Shown here piece by piece: positions 26,237 to 38,038 of a stretch of 64,000 bases of DNA. Source of the stretch: Tridacna crocea (taxonomy: Eukaryota > Mollusca > Bivalvia > Cardiida > Cardiidae); assembly GCA_943736015.1 (NCBI GenBank), contig OX031059.1:19530001-19594000 (forward strand), read 5' to 3'. The first letter of the stretch is position 1. Each line of letters opens with the position of its first letter. The notes beneath the pieces were generated by a model that saw only the letters and a program-made list of their open reading frames with translations, did no database searches and had not been told where the DNA came from. Position numbers and translations under genes: made by a program.

Positions 26237-26465
26237 TTGAACCCTTTCCAAACGACAAACGTTTGGACTAGACCAAATTGAAAGCATTAGAAGACGAAAT
26301 TTAAACTCTTGCTGAAAAGATTATTTCTGTCTATGGTAGGGTAGAAAACATTGTGGGAAAAGCAGAAAATGCTGGTTACCAGCATTTTCTTCTTTTCCCA
26401 CAATGTTTTCAAAAGGCTACTATTCTTGATCCGTAAAAACCAGGGATTGTTTGGGAAAGGGTTAA
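26237..26465 (-). mobile_element. family A, A3 subtype
   Basis: Reverse. Left TTGA, right TTAA. Arms near-perfect apart from GCAGAAAATGC/TTCTTCTTTTCC. Confidence 0.85.
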
Positions 26466-26814
26466 ATTTCCTTTGTGCGGGACTGGCGCAATGGAAAAGA
26501 AAACTTGTACGCAATAGACATTATACATTTGTTACTATATAAAGTAAATATGTATGATTTCAAACGTGTGTATTTGTACTCGTATATCTTTCCTAGGGTA
26601 TATCTGCAGGAATATTGAAATATAAAGTTTTTACTGTTAAAAAAATATATTTGTAGCAATATTTCCTTCTTTAAGCAGGTAATCTCAGAAGGGGAAATGG
26701 AAAAATTACCAAGTTCGAACAAGTACAATATAATGCACCCAACACAGGTCTTAAAGTTCAGATTGAATTTTAAAATGGATAATAACTTGATTTTTATATC
26801 AGCTAACATGCATT
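26466..26814. other. nothing recognised
   Basis: AT-rich with a 115-codon low-complexity frame on the minus strand. Confidence 0.5.
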
Positions 26815-27015
26815 AGACTGCGTGAATCTAGGATCAGACTTCAGTTTTGGTAAGTCTGATCTTGATCTACACCCTCTTCAGATATTTCACTGATCGGCTT
26901 TGGTTACATGTATCATTTTATATACCGGTACATTACATTGCGTGAATCTAGGATCAGATTGTAATTTTGGTAAGTCTGATCTTGATCTACACCGTCCTCA
27001 GATATTTCGGATTGT
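26815..27015 (+). repeat. tandem pair of family B-like hairpins, 120-bp period
   Basis: TGCGTGAATCTAGGATCAGA occurs at 26819 and 26939. Each is followed by TAAGTCTGATCTTGATCTAC and CAGATATTTC. Each unit is one hairpin. Confidence 0.7.
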
Positions 27016-27800
27016 TCTAAAAATTTTGTCATTTGGTGGGCAAAATAAAGATTATGTGTTAAGTTATAAGTTATAAATTAAATAAACTGAAACTTTTTTT
27101 CCAATACCTATTGAGTACCCAGATAATAAAACTTCATTTCAAATTTCCATTGCGCGGGATAGTTGCAATGGAAAAACAAAATTCGCATCGGAAATATAAT
27201 TTACTATAATATGAGTTGTAAAGTAAAGTATTTGGTAACCACGTATGGTTTCAAATGCGTTTATTTTATTTGTAGTCATTGACCAATTATATCTCCAGTT
27301 ATAAACGAAATACAATATTTTTGTAATCATGGCTGAAAAAATATATTTGTCGCATTTTTTTTTTTTTTTTCATTATGCAGTTATTCTCAGATGGCGAAAT
27401 TGAAAATAGACATAAAAGTAGCATAAAATGTAAATGGGGCATTTGAGCGTTTTCCAGCTCGAAAACCCATACTTTATCTTGACAGTTTGTTATATGACAA
27501 TATAGGTCACTATTGTCATGTCAGTTTATTAGAAAACAATATCTACTTTTTTCTCAAATGAAGAATAACTGAAAAAATTGAAGTCGGATATATTCTCTTG
27601 ACTGCATATTTGTTTAATAATGGAAAGAAAAAAAATCATTTTCGGGCGACCTTTGACGCTCTTGCGTCTTCTTTTTCTCTTGTGTTTGATATACCAAAAA
27701 GGCCATATCTACATGCAAAAGACAACGCCTCTTAAATCTTTCACCACGAAAAGTCGCTTTTTACGAAGGATATCATTGTAACGAAGGCCTAGCGTAGCCA
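27016..27800. other. nothing recognised
   Basis: AT-rich. A T-tract lies at 27356-27370. The minus frame at 27139-27330 is low-complexity. Confidence 0.5.
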
Positions 27801-28000
27801 AGGTCCATATTCACCAGTCATTCCTGAGAATATTCTTAGTCTTATTCTCTGAAGTTTTCTGAATTTGTAAGTAACACAATTTCTGATTGGCTAAACCATT
27901 CGGTTTAGCCAATCAGAAGTTGTGTTACTTACAAATGTACAAAATTCTTGAGAATAAGACAAAGAACGTTCGTAAGAATGGTTGGTGAATAGGAGCCCTG
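27801..28000. mobile_element. family D long palindrome
   Basis: Arms meet at CTAAACCATTCGGTTTAG. Ends AGGTCCATATTCACC / GGTGAATAGGAGCCCT. Confidence 0.83.
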
Positions 28001-28319
28001 GTGAACCATATGAAAATGTCAGCTATCGCTGAACTATGACCATAATGGTTTTGAAATGGGCGTAAAACACCGTTTGATCTGTCAACCAGATTTAGTTTTT
28101 GTTCGATGTCAAGGCAAAAGAGCCGAATCAAACATTAAATTTTAAGCTAGCGACACCCCCCACCCCTTCTGTCTCTCTCTCTTTTAATGTTGTTGTACGT
28201 TATTACGAATGTCGTGGGATGAGTGGCGAGTAAATCTGTCGGGTTTTGTTCTGGTTATCCGAATAGAAAAGAATAGAATAGCGTTTTAAGGCCCGTCGAC
28301 AACTTAGGTCATACTGGGC
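28001..28319. other. nothing recognised
   Basis: No feature beyond a short CCCCCCACCCC tract near 28155. Confidence 0.5.
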
Positions 28320-28770
28320 TCACTTACTTAGTTAACAATAATACGAGGTGAAAATAACATACATGTGCAACAACATAAGACAAACTTGATAAATGAGGAA
28401 TGGACGAAACACAAAATGATGCCCCTTTTGTCGCCTTATACGACATGCATGCTGTCACTTTTGTTCCGCCAGATGAAATGGCAGATGTGACGATCGCGGG
28501 ACTGTAGTGGTTTATTCTTATACCCCCGATTAAACCACACGGGGTCCCACAGACCAAGTGATTCCCATTCCAAACCATATTTACATCGAGAAAGAAACAT
28601 AGGATTAGGAATAAGAACTACCCAGCCTACTGCAATCCTACGAATTACGAGGAAAGCAGCCGTTTGTCTCTAATTCTAGTCGCCTTCTACGACATGCCAT
28701 AGAGAAAGGTCGAGGTCCTATTCTATTCAGTAAAAAAAGCTCGTGACCCCGCGGGGATCTGGCTATCCGA
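28320..28770 (+). repeat. two copies of an unclassified dispersed repeat
   Basis: TTTGTCGCCTTATACGACAT with CACACGGGGTCCC (28420-28550) is repeated as CTAGTCGCCTTCTACGACAT with CCCGCGGGGATC (28676-28760). The 84-codon minus frame over the first copy is repeat-derived. Confidence 0.5.
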
Positions 28771-28981
28771 ATTAACATTTTAGTACCAATGTCAAAGACA
28801 GTTTAATTTCATCTATTTGTGTAATTCTTTATTATTCGCTTAAACAATATCAAGCAAAGAGATGCAAATCAAGCGTATCTACTGCAAATAATCTTGTTTA
28901 TTCAAATCACGTTCCTAGTTTGCAACTCACCATTAAATTAGCAATGTCAGTGTCAGTCTGTATATGTCTATTAATCAAGTT

Positions 28982-29202
28982 TTAACTCTTTACTAGACGC
29001 AAAAATATCAGACAAATTGAAACAGAAGCCATTTGTGTGCGACAAGTAAAATAATGCTCTAATTTATGCTTAAAGGGATAGAAAACATTGTCGGAAAAGA
29101 GGAAATGCTGGTTACCAGCATTTCTCCTTTTCCAACAATTTTTCAAAAGGCCTCCCGTTCATCAGACTCATTTTAAGACAAGATCGTTCGGCAAAGGGTT
29201 AA
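28982..29202 (-). mobile_element. family A TTAA MITE
   Basis: Reverse, TTAA at both ends. Short-arm hairpin GAGGAAATGCTGG / CCAGCATTTCTCC, matched on both sides. Confidence 0.82.
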
Positions 29203-30956
29203 AGATTAGGCTATTGAATTTGTATGGAAACGTGGTTATTGTGTCAGACTCGTTGTTCTGATGGAGTGGCTCCGAGCCTGACGCAGTATTTTGTGTTCCA
29301 AATGCTTATGCTCTGATTTATCCATTGACAGTTGTGGAATCCAGGTTGGCTATCAGGAGCATATCTAGCCTAAGATAAAATAAACGCAAAAGTAATATGG
29401 AACGTATTACTTATCCGCAGCATAAATGTGCCGGGGGGGCGGTATTTCCCAGGAGTTCCTTCTTAAAGGGCCTTTCTAGAAAGACATATGGATGGTAGAA
29501 AGTATTAGGTTGCTTCTTGTGACTGTTTTTTCTGGAAGACAAAAATGATTGTTTAATATTGAATTTTGAATTCCATGTATCGTATTTTGTGCAAAACCGC
29601 AAGAAATAAACCCAATTAAACTCAGTTTTTTCTCCGATAAATGAGTTTTTCAATAGTACTCGGATATATAATTGGAAATGGCGTCATTGGTAAAACTGCA
29701 TCAGGTCATCGGTCGCGGAAATACTTCTCTCTGATAGAAAATAGCTTCACCCATCATTGCCTTCTATTGGTGCAATGATAGGCCTATACACAAAATTTGT
29801 CCACTGACCGCTTTGGTTCCAGGCTTTTTAATTCCAAAACCAGTTTTTTCTCTTGGCTTGTTCGGCTCATGGTTGCACACAACTCCATTTTATTGTACAT
29901 AAATATATTGTAATGTTTGTAATGAAAAATTAGATCCTGATACAAATCTTGGCACCAGTACACCCCCTTTAACCAAAAAAAGATGTACATGTTTGCTTAG
30001 GAGGTTGACTTTCAAGTTAACATTTGAACGATATTTCTCTCTTTTTTTTTTCAAAATATTAATTCAATACAACGGCTTTCTTGCCAAATGCTACATCAGC
30101 GTTTTCAACGCTTTGATTTTTTTTCAAAAAAAAAAACATCTTTCTTTTGTTTTTATTAAGTAAGTCATACGCAACTGCGTTTTTGTATACAGGCAGCTAC
30201 GTCCCTGGCTATCTTGTTGGCTTCATTTTTTGAAAAAGAATGGGCTTATTATTCATTTAGTGTACTTGGTATACCGGGATGAAAGGTAATTATTGATTGT
30301 ATGGTGTCTGACACCGTTTTAAACATTATTTCAGTTTTATCACGGTGGCCAGCACACCTATCCATGCTTTCCTGGAGTTTCTGTTATCATTACTTCCCAC
30401 AATATTCTTCCCAAGCCACATAGCTTCTTCCCAAGACAACCATAGTCGAAAAAATGTCAGGTGAAAGGTAAATGTTACGTTTTGTTCTGTAAAACCCAAA
30501 TGACCGTTTTGTTACTCTTTTTCTCCTATATTTAGCACCGATTTCAACATCCTTTTAGACATGTCACGACGATTGTTTACTTTTTTAAGCGTTTCACCAG
30601 AACTAGCCTTGGGTTTTGATATGCCTAACAGAAAGTTGCCCCCTCCCGAGAAAAAAATCAAAAGCTTCATTTGAGAATTGAACCAAGGAACCAAAGAGTT
30701 TTAGATGACCAAACCCACGGCTTGAACATTGACCCACACAGGTCCACAACCATCAGTTTAAACTTTGATCAAGCGATAAAATGTCTTTGTAATATAGACA
30801 CCCTGACAACCATGTAAACGCAAGTGTAAAGAAGGATATACAAAGTTTAGTTCTCTTACTGTAAACAAATACTTTGTTTTTCTATACAGCTACATGTAAA
30901 TATACAGTTCAATTCAACATGGAGTGGCATTTTGTCATCGAGTTTAAAATGAAATA
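29203..30956. other. nothing recognised
   Basis: About 1.75 kb of AT-rich sequence. Minus frames at 29411-29653, 29784-29990 and 30512-30694 have no recognised product. GTGTCAGACTCGTTGTTCTG near 29239 is a possible tRNA-like trace. Confidence 0.45.
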
Positions 30957-31024
30957 GCGGACACTGTAGATCAAGATCAGACTGCACAGAACGTGCAGAC
31001 TGACCTTGTCTGCAGCATCTGCAA
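30957..31024 (+). repeat. family B hairpin
   Basis: GGACACTGTAGATCAAGATC ... GACCTTGTCTGCAGC. Flanking ends not found. Confidence 0.6.
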
Positions 31025-31263
31025 AAGCTATCTATGTTTTTTCTTGGTAGTGCAAGGAAATGGAAAATTTACAGGAAGCCTCGGTTGATGTATTAATTCT
31101 CTGATAGTCAAATATCGTAGACAGTTTTGTCATCGAGAAAAATAGCCGGAAAATGGACATCTTGACCCATGGCTTTTATTTTACCTTGACACCGACACAC
31201 ACATCAAAGTCGCTTGTCACAAGCTTTAGGCAAACAAGGCGTGGACTGTGCAGGCTGACCTGG

Positions 31264-31281
31264 GGCGACAGTGTTGGGGGG
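31264..31281 (+). repeat. poly-G tract
   Basis: About 14 consecutive G after GTGTT. Confidence 0.85.
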
Positions 31282-31422
31282 GGGGGGGTTTGCATAATCT
31301 ATCAAACCCCTGTCTCAAAGAGCAAGGCTCTGATTTTATTGAAAATGTCGGATGCCCCTGTCTGTTGGCCTTACGTTCGTTTTGTTACAATATACATAGG
31401 GCATGCCCTGGCAAAAGGGAAC

Positions 31423-31652
31423 TTAACTCTTTACCAAACGACAAAATTTTAGACTGGTTCAAATTGAAAGCATTTGCAGACGACAAAATAAAGGTGACTG
31501 AAAAATTAAAATTTGATCTGGGAAGGGTAGAAAACACTGTGGGAAAAGGAGAAAATGCTGGTTACCAGCATTTTCTCCTTTTCCTACAGTGTTTTCAAAA
31601 GGCTTCTTTCTCAGGGGGCGTCAAAAGTAGGGATTGTGTGGTAATGGGTTAA
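31423..31652 (-). mobile_element. family A TTAA MITE, well preserved
   Basis: Reverse, TTAA at both ends, hairpin arms almost perfect. It is very close to the copy at 13523. Confidence 0.87.
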
Positions 31653-31774
31653 TCTCTGTGACGTATGATACCAAGCAAGTCATCAGCTCATTACAGATCT
31701 ATAACACCCATTTTGTTAAACAACAGATTGAATCACGAGCTAGAACGTGTCCTTTGACACGCAAAAATTCTGAA

Positions 31775-31862
31775 GATAGCGAAAAGTTACGGCCCATGTC
31801 AGCCTTTGCGAACTGCGCAGGCTGAAATGGATCGATACTTTTCGCAAATGAATTAAGACCAA
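31775..31862. mobile_element. family E core
   Basis: GCGAAAAGTTACGGCCCATG, hairpin GTCAGCCTTTGCGAACTGCG / CAGGCTG, then GATCGATACTTTTCGC. Confidence 0.65.
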
Positions 31863-31934
31863 TTGTCAAAAAGCATAGTTTATATCTTGCGGACAGACTC
31901 TGTGGTTTGTCTGCGTTGAGGATAGGGCAACCTA

Positions 31935-32117
31935 ATGGGATTCGTGTAACATCGTCTTTCATCGCCAACAAACGTATACGGATTCGGCTAGGACTCGGGT
32001 AATCCGTAATCGATCGGCCGACAGACGCCGCTTCCCCGAGTCGATTACGGATTACCCTGAATCCTAACCGAACCCGTACGAGTTTGACGATGAAAGGCAA
32101 TGTTACAAAAATCCCAT
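31935..32117. mobile_element. family S palindromic MITE
   Basis: Ends ATGGGATTCGTGTAACATCG / ATGGGATTTTTGTAACATTG (right end inverted). The arms meet near CGATCGGCC and share GGGTAATCCGTAATCGA. The 144-codon minus frame over it is palindrome-derived. Confidence 0.78.
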
Positions 32118-32429
32118 GGGGGTGACCTATCATTTAATGTCCCAGCTAGATTCAGTCGCTGGCTTGTCTATAGGTTGTCTCATTTGCACTTTGTTTCTAC
32201 TTCCATGTCGTCGACACAAGATGGATCCCATAATGCGACAGTATACATTATTCATGGAACCAGTAAAACCTAGTCTCAATTATGAGACGTTAATGATGCT
32301 TCTTTTCATATTTGGACATTTATTGTGCATCGTAACGTCTCGACTTAACGGTTGTTTTTTTTTTAATTCTAGAAAACCTACGGCTAGGTACGGTGGCACA
32401 AAAGTGACATGGAAGATATATTTTATACT

Positions 32430-32668
32430 ACGTGCGCACGCAGTAGCTAATACGTGAGCACGTAATAAGTAATACGTGCGCACGCAGTAGTATTACGTGC
32501 GCACGTAGTAGCTAATACGTGCGCACGTAATAACTAATACGTGCGCACGTAATACTATTGCGTGCGCACGTAATAGCTAATACGTGCCCACGTATTAACT
32601 AATACGTGCGCACGCAGTAGCTAATACGTGCCCACGTATTAACTAATACGTGCGCACGTAATAAACTA
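32430..32668. repeat. left ACGTGCGCACGT array
   Basis: About 11 palindromes ACGTGCGCACGT (variants CGTGCCCACG, CGTGAGCACG), spaced by about 22 bases with TAATAGCTAAT-type linkers. Confidence 0.88.
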
Positions 32669-32709
32669 TAACTATAGTTCAAAAGACGTAGTTTGAATGC
32701 CTAACACCT

Positions 32710-33915
32710 TGGACCCCAATCAGACTGTTACTTTAGTGGCAGTCTGATGATCTGGCTGAACAATGTTTGCATATATCTAACTTCCCTAAAACTTATATAA
32801 ACTACGGTATCTGTTGCCATTCTGACTACATATAGTTTGGAGGTATGAACGAACTTTTTCAGACAGTTAGACATGACCAAAATTATGGACCCAGATCAGA
32901 CTGCTCCTTCAAGGGGCAGTCGGATCTGGGTCCACAAAGTTTGCCATTCTGACAGCATGACTACATATAGTTTGGAGGCATGAACGAACTTTTTCAGACA
33001 GTCAGACATGACCAAACATAATGCTTCCAGATTAGACTGCTCCTTCAAACGGGAGTCGGATCTGGGTCCACCATGTTTGCCATTCTGACTACATATAGTT
33101 TGGAGGCATGAACGAACTTTTTCAGACAGTCAGACATGACCAAACATAATGTACCCAGATTAGACTGCTCCTTCAAGGGGCAGTCGGATCTGGGTCCTCA
33201 ATGTTTGCCATTCTGACTACATATAGGTTGGAGGCATGAACGAACTTTTTCAGACAATCAGACATGACCAAACATAATGTACCCAGATTAGACTGCTCCT
33301 TCAAGGATCAGTCGGATCTGGGTCCTCAATGTTTGCCATTCTGACTACATATAGTTTGGAGGCATGAACGAACTTTTTCAGACAGTCAGACATGACCAAA
33401 CATAATGTACCCAGATTAGACTGCTCCTTCAAGGGGGAGTCGGATCTGGGTCGACAATGCTTGCCATTCTGACTACATATAGGTTGGAGGCATGAACGAA
33501 CTTTTTCAGACAATCAGACATGACCAAACATAATGTATTCAGATTAGACTGCTCCTTCAAGGGTCAGTCGGATCTGAGTCCACAATGTTTGCCATTCTGA
33601 CTACATATAGTTTGGAGGCATGAACGAACTTTTTCAGACAGTCAGACATGACCAAATATAATGGATCCGGATCAGACTGCTCTTTCAAGGGGCAGTCGGA
33701 TCCGGGTCCACTATGTTTGCCATTCTGACTACATAATTATAGTTTGGAGGCATGAACGAACTTTTTCAGACTGTCAGATATGACCAAACATAATGTACCC
33801 AGATTAGACTGCTCCTTCAAGGGGCAGTCGGATCTGGGTCCACAATATTTGCCATTCTGACTACATATAGCTTGGAGGCATGAACGAACTTTTTCAGACA
33901 GTCAGACATTATGGT
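32710..33915 (+). repeat. nine 128-bp tandem repeats
   Basis: GGAGGCATGAACGAACTTTT starts at 32839, 32974, 33102, 33230, 33358, 33486, 33614, 33746 and 33874. Six of the eight steps are exactly 128 bases. Each unit contains a hairpin ACCCAGATTAGACTGCTCC / GGCAGTCGGATCTGGGT. Confidence 0.92.
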
Positions 33916-34086
33916 CCCAGGTCTCAGTGGGGCCAAAAAGTCTTTCTGACGCATCTAATGCATGTAGTCCTTTTATCCTTAGGCTAACGTGACGGAACGT
34001 AATATAGATATTTTTTGTTGAAAGTGATCCTTACCTAACAATTCAACCAACCCTCACTGTATTAATAATTTTATATCATATAAAAG

Positions 34087-34148
34087 GTGGTTTGGGTTGG
34101 TTTGGGATGTTTTGGGGTGGTTTGGGGTGTTTTGGGGTGGATTGGGGT
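34087..34148 (+). repeat. GGTTTGGGG-rich tract, possible G-quadruplex
   Basis: At least seven runs of three or four G separated by short TTT- or TGG-containing spacers. Confidence 0.8.
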
Positions 34149-34211
34149 AATTCTATCTTCCACTTCCATCTTGAAACAATGGCTTCCGTACATGATTCTG
34201 ATTGGTGGATT

Positions 34212-34506
34212 ATTACGTGCGCACGTAATATGTAATACGTGCGCACGTAGTAGCTATGACGTGCGCACGTGTTAGTTATTACGTGCGCACGTAATACTAC
34301 TGCGTGCGCACGTATTACTTATTACCGTACGTAATAGCTACTGCGTGCCCACGTATTAGTTATTACGTGCGCACGTATTAGCTACTGCGTGCGCACGTAA
34401 TACTACTGCGTGCGCACGCATTACTTTTTACGTGCGCACGTATTAGCTACTGCGTGCGCACGTTATAACTAATACGTGCCCACGTATTAGCTACTGCGTG
34501 CGCACA
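34212..34506. repeat. right ACGTGCGCACGT array
   Basis: About 13 palindromes of the same 22-base period as the left array, in inverted register. Confidence 0.88.
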
Positions 34507-34548
34507 TTGTATAAAATATATCTTCCATGTCACTTTTGTGCCACCGTA

Positions 34549-35323
34549 GCTATGTGCTGAATTTCTGTTTCGCGGATTTCATTTGTATTACAGCGAAATG
34601 CAGTTGTTGTTTTTTTCATGGCATACCTGACCAAGGACAAATTATTAAACGTTTCATTACGTACAGTGTGTTTAGAAGTCGTTAATAACTTGTAAATCTT
34701 GAAGAATAAAAAATCACAATAACAACATTTATTGTCTTTGGCATCCATTCTGTGTCTTTCTAAGCGGAGACGTAAACATCTCGAGTAAATTAAAGATAAA
34801 TTTGTTTACTTTTTTGCGTGTGCTAAGCGTTAAATTCAAAATACTTGTTTTTGAAATGAATAACTTTTGGATAAGTAAGCAAGAGATATGATCAAATTCT
34901 AGTTTTGTCGCCATTTTGAGAAATGAATGAAAGTTTAAACGTGCACACAAAATCTGTACAAAGACTTTCTCCCATTTTTGTGGCGATCGGCTCTGGATAC
35001 TACCCGTCAAGGACTTATCGCATTTGGGAACAGTTACACTCATATCTATACTACAGTGACATATGTAATTAAGCAATTAAGTCATTAAGAAAGTCTTGAA
35101 TTTTGGAGGAGAAGAAAAAACGGAGAGATATTTTTTGTTCAAACTGGCGAAATATATCTTTCACTAGGACAGACATTTTAAAGGTCGAACACGGTGATTT
35201 CAAAGCGTCCTTCAAGGACTTTCGCAGCTTAATATCTTAAATTGCCATCGTTGAAAACAAACAGGCGAGGAAAGCTGTACTAGGTTATTCCTTATTTAAA
35301 CGACTTTTGCGATGATGGCACTG
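34549..35323. other. nothing recognised
   Basis: Minus frames at 34530-34748 and 34729-35076 are unrecognised. The first contains the end of the preceding element. Confidence 0.5.
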
Positions 35324-35497
35324 AAAAACATTGTAGGGCAAGGATATAATGCCTGTAACCAGCAGTTTCTCCTTTTCCAATAACGTTTTCTACCCTTTCA
35401 CAGCTATATCGTGTCGTTTGAGTCACATTTTGAGTGTCATCAGCAAATGTTTTGAATTTGGACAAGTCTAAAATTTTGTCGTCTCTTGAAGACTTAA
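35324..35497 (+). mobile_element. decayed family A
   Basis: Forward fragment with AACATTGTAGGGCAAGGAT, CTGTAACCAGCAG and GTCATCAGCAAATGTTTTG. Confidence 0.6.
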
Positions 35498-35857
35498 TGG
35501 CAAAGCGATGTCGCTACGAAAGATATCGTATTGAGCGCCCTAATACCTTCCTAATTGACATGCAAATAACCGGGAGAACGAAACTAATGATTCATTTGTC
35601 TGTCTATTTTCGATTCAATCCCTCAGCCGCCGTTGTACCCATTATGCAAGGCGTCACACTGTCCCGGCATTGGGAAAGGATGGACACGCCATAGCTGAAA
35701 TAAATGTTCATATTCGGCCATGATCGTACAAAAATCATATCACTTGTACGGGCATGATAAATCAACGTATGTCATTCTATTGGTATCGAAATTGCTCCGG
35801 GTTTTTAGCAGCTGTTGACCAATATTTGGAGCTAACTGCGAAACTGATAATTCCATG
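35498..35857. other. nothing recognised
   Basis: A plus frame from 35434 has no recognised product. Confidence 0.5.
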
Positions 35858-36089
35858 TTAACTCTTTACCAAACGCTAAATTTTTAGACTTGTCCAAATT
35901 GAAAGCATTTGCAAACAACAAAAATAAATGTGACTGAAAAATTGAAATTTGTTCTGGGAAAGGAAGAAAACGTTGTGGGAAAAGGAGAAAATGCTGGTTA
36001 CCAGCATTTTCTCCTTTTTCCACAATGTTTTCAAAAGGCTTTTTTTTTTCGAGGTCGTTAAAAGTCGGGATTATGTTGCAAAGATTTAA
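35858..36089 (-). mobile_element. family A TTAA MITE
   Basis: Reverse, TTAA at both ends, hairpin near-perfect. Confidence 0.85.
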
Positions 36090-36241
36090 TATTGCCATTG
36101 GGTGTCGGTCTAGGCACAGTGTGACGGCATTCAGCATAAACTTTTTCATTGCTATATACATAAATTGTATTCTCTCAAAGGCTACAAATACAGTTTCAGT
36201 GCACTATCAAGAGGACGCTCAGTCATAATCCATTAAAGAGC

Positions 36242-36302
36242 AGTGCGCAGTGTAGGTTAAGATCAGACTGCATGTTCTGTACAGTCTGATCTTAACCTAC
36301 AG
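36242..36302 (+). repeat. family B hairpin
   Basis: GTGTAGGTTAAGATCAGACT ... AGTCTGATCTTAACCTAC. Both arms carry the same GGTTAAG change from the usual GATCAAG. Confidence 0.75.
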
Positions 36303-36977
36303 AGTCTATAAATGCTTCTGTTGTTGTGTATGATATGGAAAGAGTAAAAAATGTCTGTTAATAGAATTACTTGATGGAACAAGTAGGACCAGGAAAAGTT
36401 ATAGTCGGTTAGCCCAGCAGGCTAACAGTGATTTTTAGATACACAGAATACCAACGAGCGGTTTTGGGGGAAGGTGTCATTGGAGACCACTCCTTCATAC
36501 CAGACTTCATCCAGGTTTAATATACAATACACAAGAACATGTTGATGCAGAACATCATTGGCGCCGCCAATTTGTTGTTTCTGAAATAAGGCACTTGACA
36601 GCATTTCAAATTGATCAAAGTAAATTTGTGCAGAACTAGGTGAGAAATGAAATGAGAAGTCCTAAACAATCCTTAAAATGCAACTTAAAACTTCAAAAAA
36701 CATCATATCATAGCTATTGTTCGGCGAAATTTAACATGATTTTAATTTGGAGCTATGTACAAAAGCAGTTGTCATTCAAGAAACAACAGAAGAAAATAGT
36801 ATTAAAAACTAGGTTTCAACTTACCAAATTGATATTAAAAACTGGGTATGAAAATGACCAAAAAAGAGATGGGCGCGAAATAACCAAAATTGTACGAAAT
36901 GGCGTAGGTACGAAATGACCTAGTTGCGAAATGACTTGAAGCCGAGTTGACAATATGGCTGCTACTAGATTGGAAGA
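36303..36977. other. nothing recognised
   Basis: The plus frame 36640-36918 (lysine-rich, 92 codons) is not recognised. Confidence 0.5.
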
Positions 36978-37055
36978 ACCCTCTTTAGCTCAGTGGTAAT
37001 GGTGTTGGCATTTCGTCCGGGCGTTCCAGTTTCGAATCCTACCCGACCCCAGTAT
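36978..37055 (+). repeat. tRNA-like SINE head or tRNA pseudogene
   Basis: Box A TAGCTCAGTGGTA at 36986-36998 and box B GTTTCGAATCC at 37029-37039, at tRNA spacing. The acceptor and anticodon stems do not pair, so a working tRNA is unlikely. Confidence 0.6.
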
Positions 37056-37774
37056 TTCTGCAATGCATTTTTTCTTTTGTTTCTTTGTTACGGACTTTGT
37101 TCGTAAGAGAAGGAGGCTCTGAATTTTTTTTTCAGTGCTGTTGCCATGGCAATCGGATGCCAAGATGGAATCGAAATCTTCGAGAGAGGACCATGTTTTG
37201 TGAATTGCACTGAAAACTGCAATACTAGTTTCAAAGGAGATGTTTGAAATGAAAAGGATGCATGGAAACACGATAGACACGACACAAGCTAATTTTGGCT
37301 AGGTAAGCTGAGGAGACTCTATTATCATAGTTTACCACAGTCTCAGATACAGACTGTTTTTGTGGCCTATTTTGTCACAATCGTTAGATATGTACTGTAA
37401 GGCTATTAATCGTCTTAATGGGTTTTATAGTTTATTGGATCACTATTAACACATTTTCTAGTACAGTCAGGGGAAATATTTAATTCTCTGTATACGACAT
37501 TGCATGGGGTAACCGCAAGGCTGATTTAATGATTTCTAATGATTCAGATACTTCATTAGGGAATCAATTACTCTGTGTTATACGACTTGGCTTTAGTTCC
37601 AGTTCAAAGCCAACTAAAACCGCTGGAGAGATTTTTCCTTCCTTTGTTATTGTACATGTAGAAAGTAATGCATTTGGCTAAATTGATTGGCTAAACTAAT
37701 TTAGAAACTATTGTGAATTCTGATGGCATAACCATTTGATCCATGCTTTTGCAGAAGCGGGCTTACAGCATAAC
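37056..37774. other. nothing recognised
   Basis: Two overlapping minus frames (36990-37285) extend the SINE region. No known product. Confidence 0.5.
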
Positions 37775-38038
37775 TATGGAACGCCCTAACTGTCTTATAT
37801 GATGAAATGTTTTTATATATGGACAATATCACTAAACATAAATGCATATCAGTGTTATATAATTGATTAATCTCTCTATATAAAGACGATAAATATTATT
37901 ACGTGGATAAAACATTATAGTCTTTATATAAAGAGGTTATGCAATTATGTAACATTGATATACATTTATGATTAGTGATACTGTCCAAATACTCGTATAA
38001 AAACATTTCATCGTGTAAGATGGTTAGGGCGTTCCATA
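37775..38038. mobile_element. 264-bp palindromic MITE, probable TA target
   Basis: Ends TATGGAACGCCCTAAC and its inverse GGTTAGGGCGTTCCATA, with arms of about 110 bases meeting near 37905. TA at both borders suggests a Tc1/mariner-type origin. Confidence 0.75.

Larger units (their letters stand above)
32389..34548. mobile_element. 2.16-kb compound element: palindrome arrays around a 128-bp satellite
   Basis: Terminal inverted repeats are TACGGTGGCACAAAAGTGAC, followed by ATGGAAGATATATTTTATAC, at both ends. Inside each end lies an array of the palindrome ACGTGCGCACGT, and in the centre nine 128-bp repeats. The flanks GCTAGG and GCTATG may be a decayed 6-bp target duplication. No transposase is seen, so it is non-autonomous. 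Confidence 0.82.

Noticed and set aside
31699-32133. 144-codon minus frame
   Set aside because: It runs through family E and the family S palindrome, so the frame is repeat-derived.
32430-34506. A CRISPR array
   Set aside because: The repeats are palindrome arrays and a regular 128-bp satellite without unique spacers, in a eukaryotic context and within a transposon-like unit.
36978-37055. A tRNA gene
   Set aside because: Boxes A and B are good, but the acceptor and anticodon stems do not pair. Called a SINE head or pseudogene instead.
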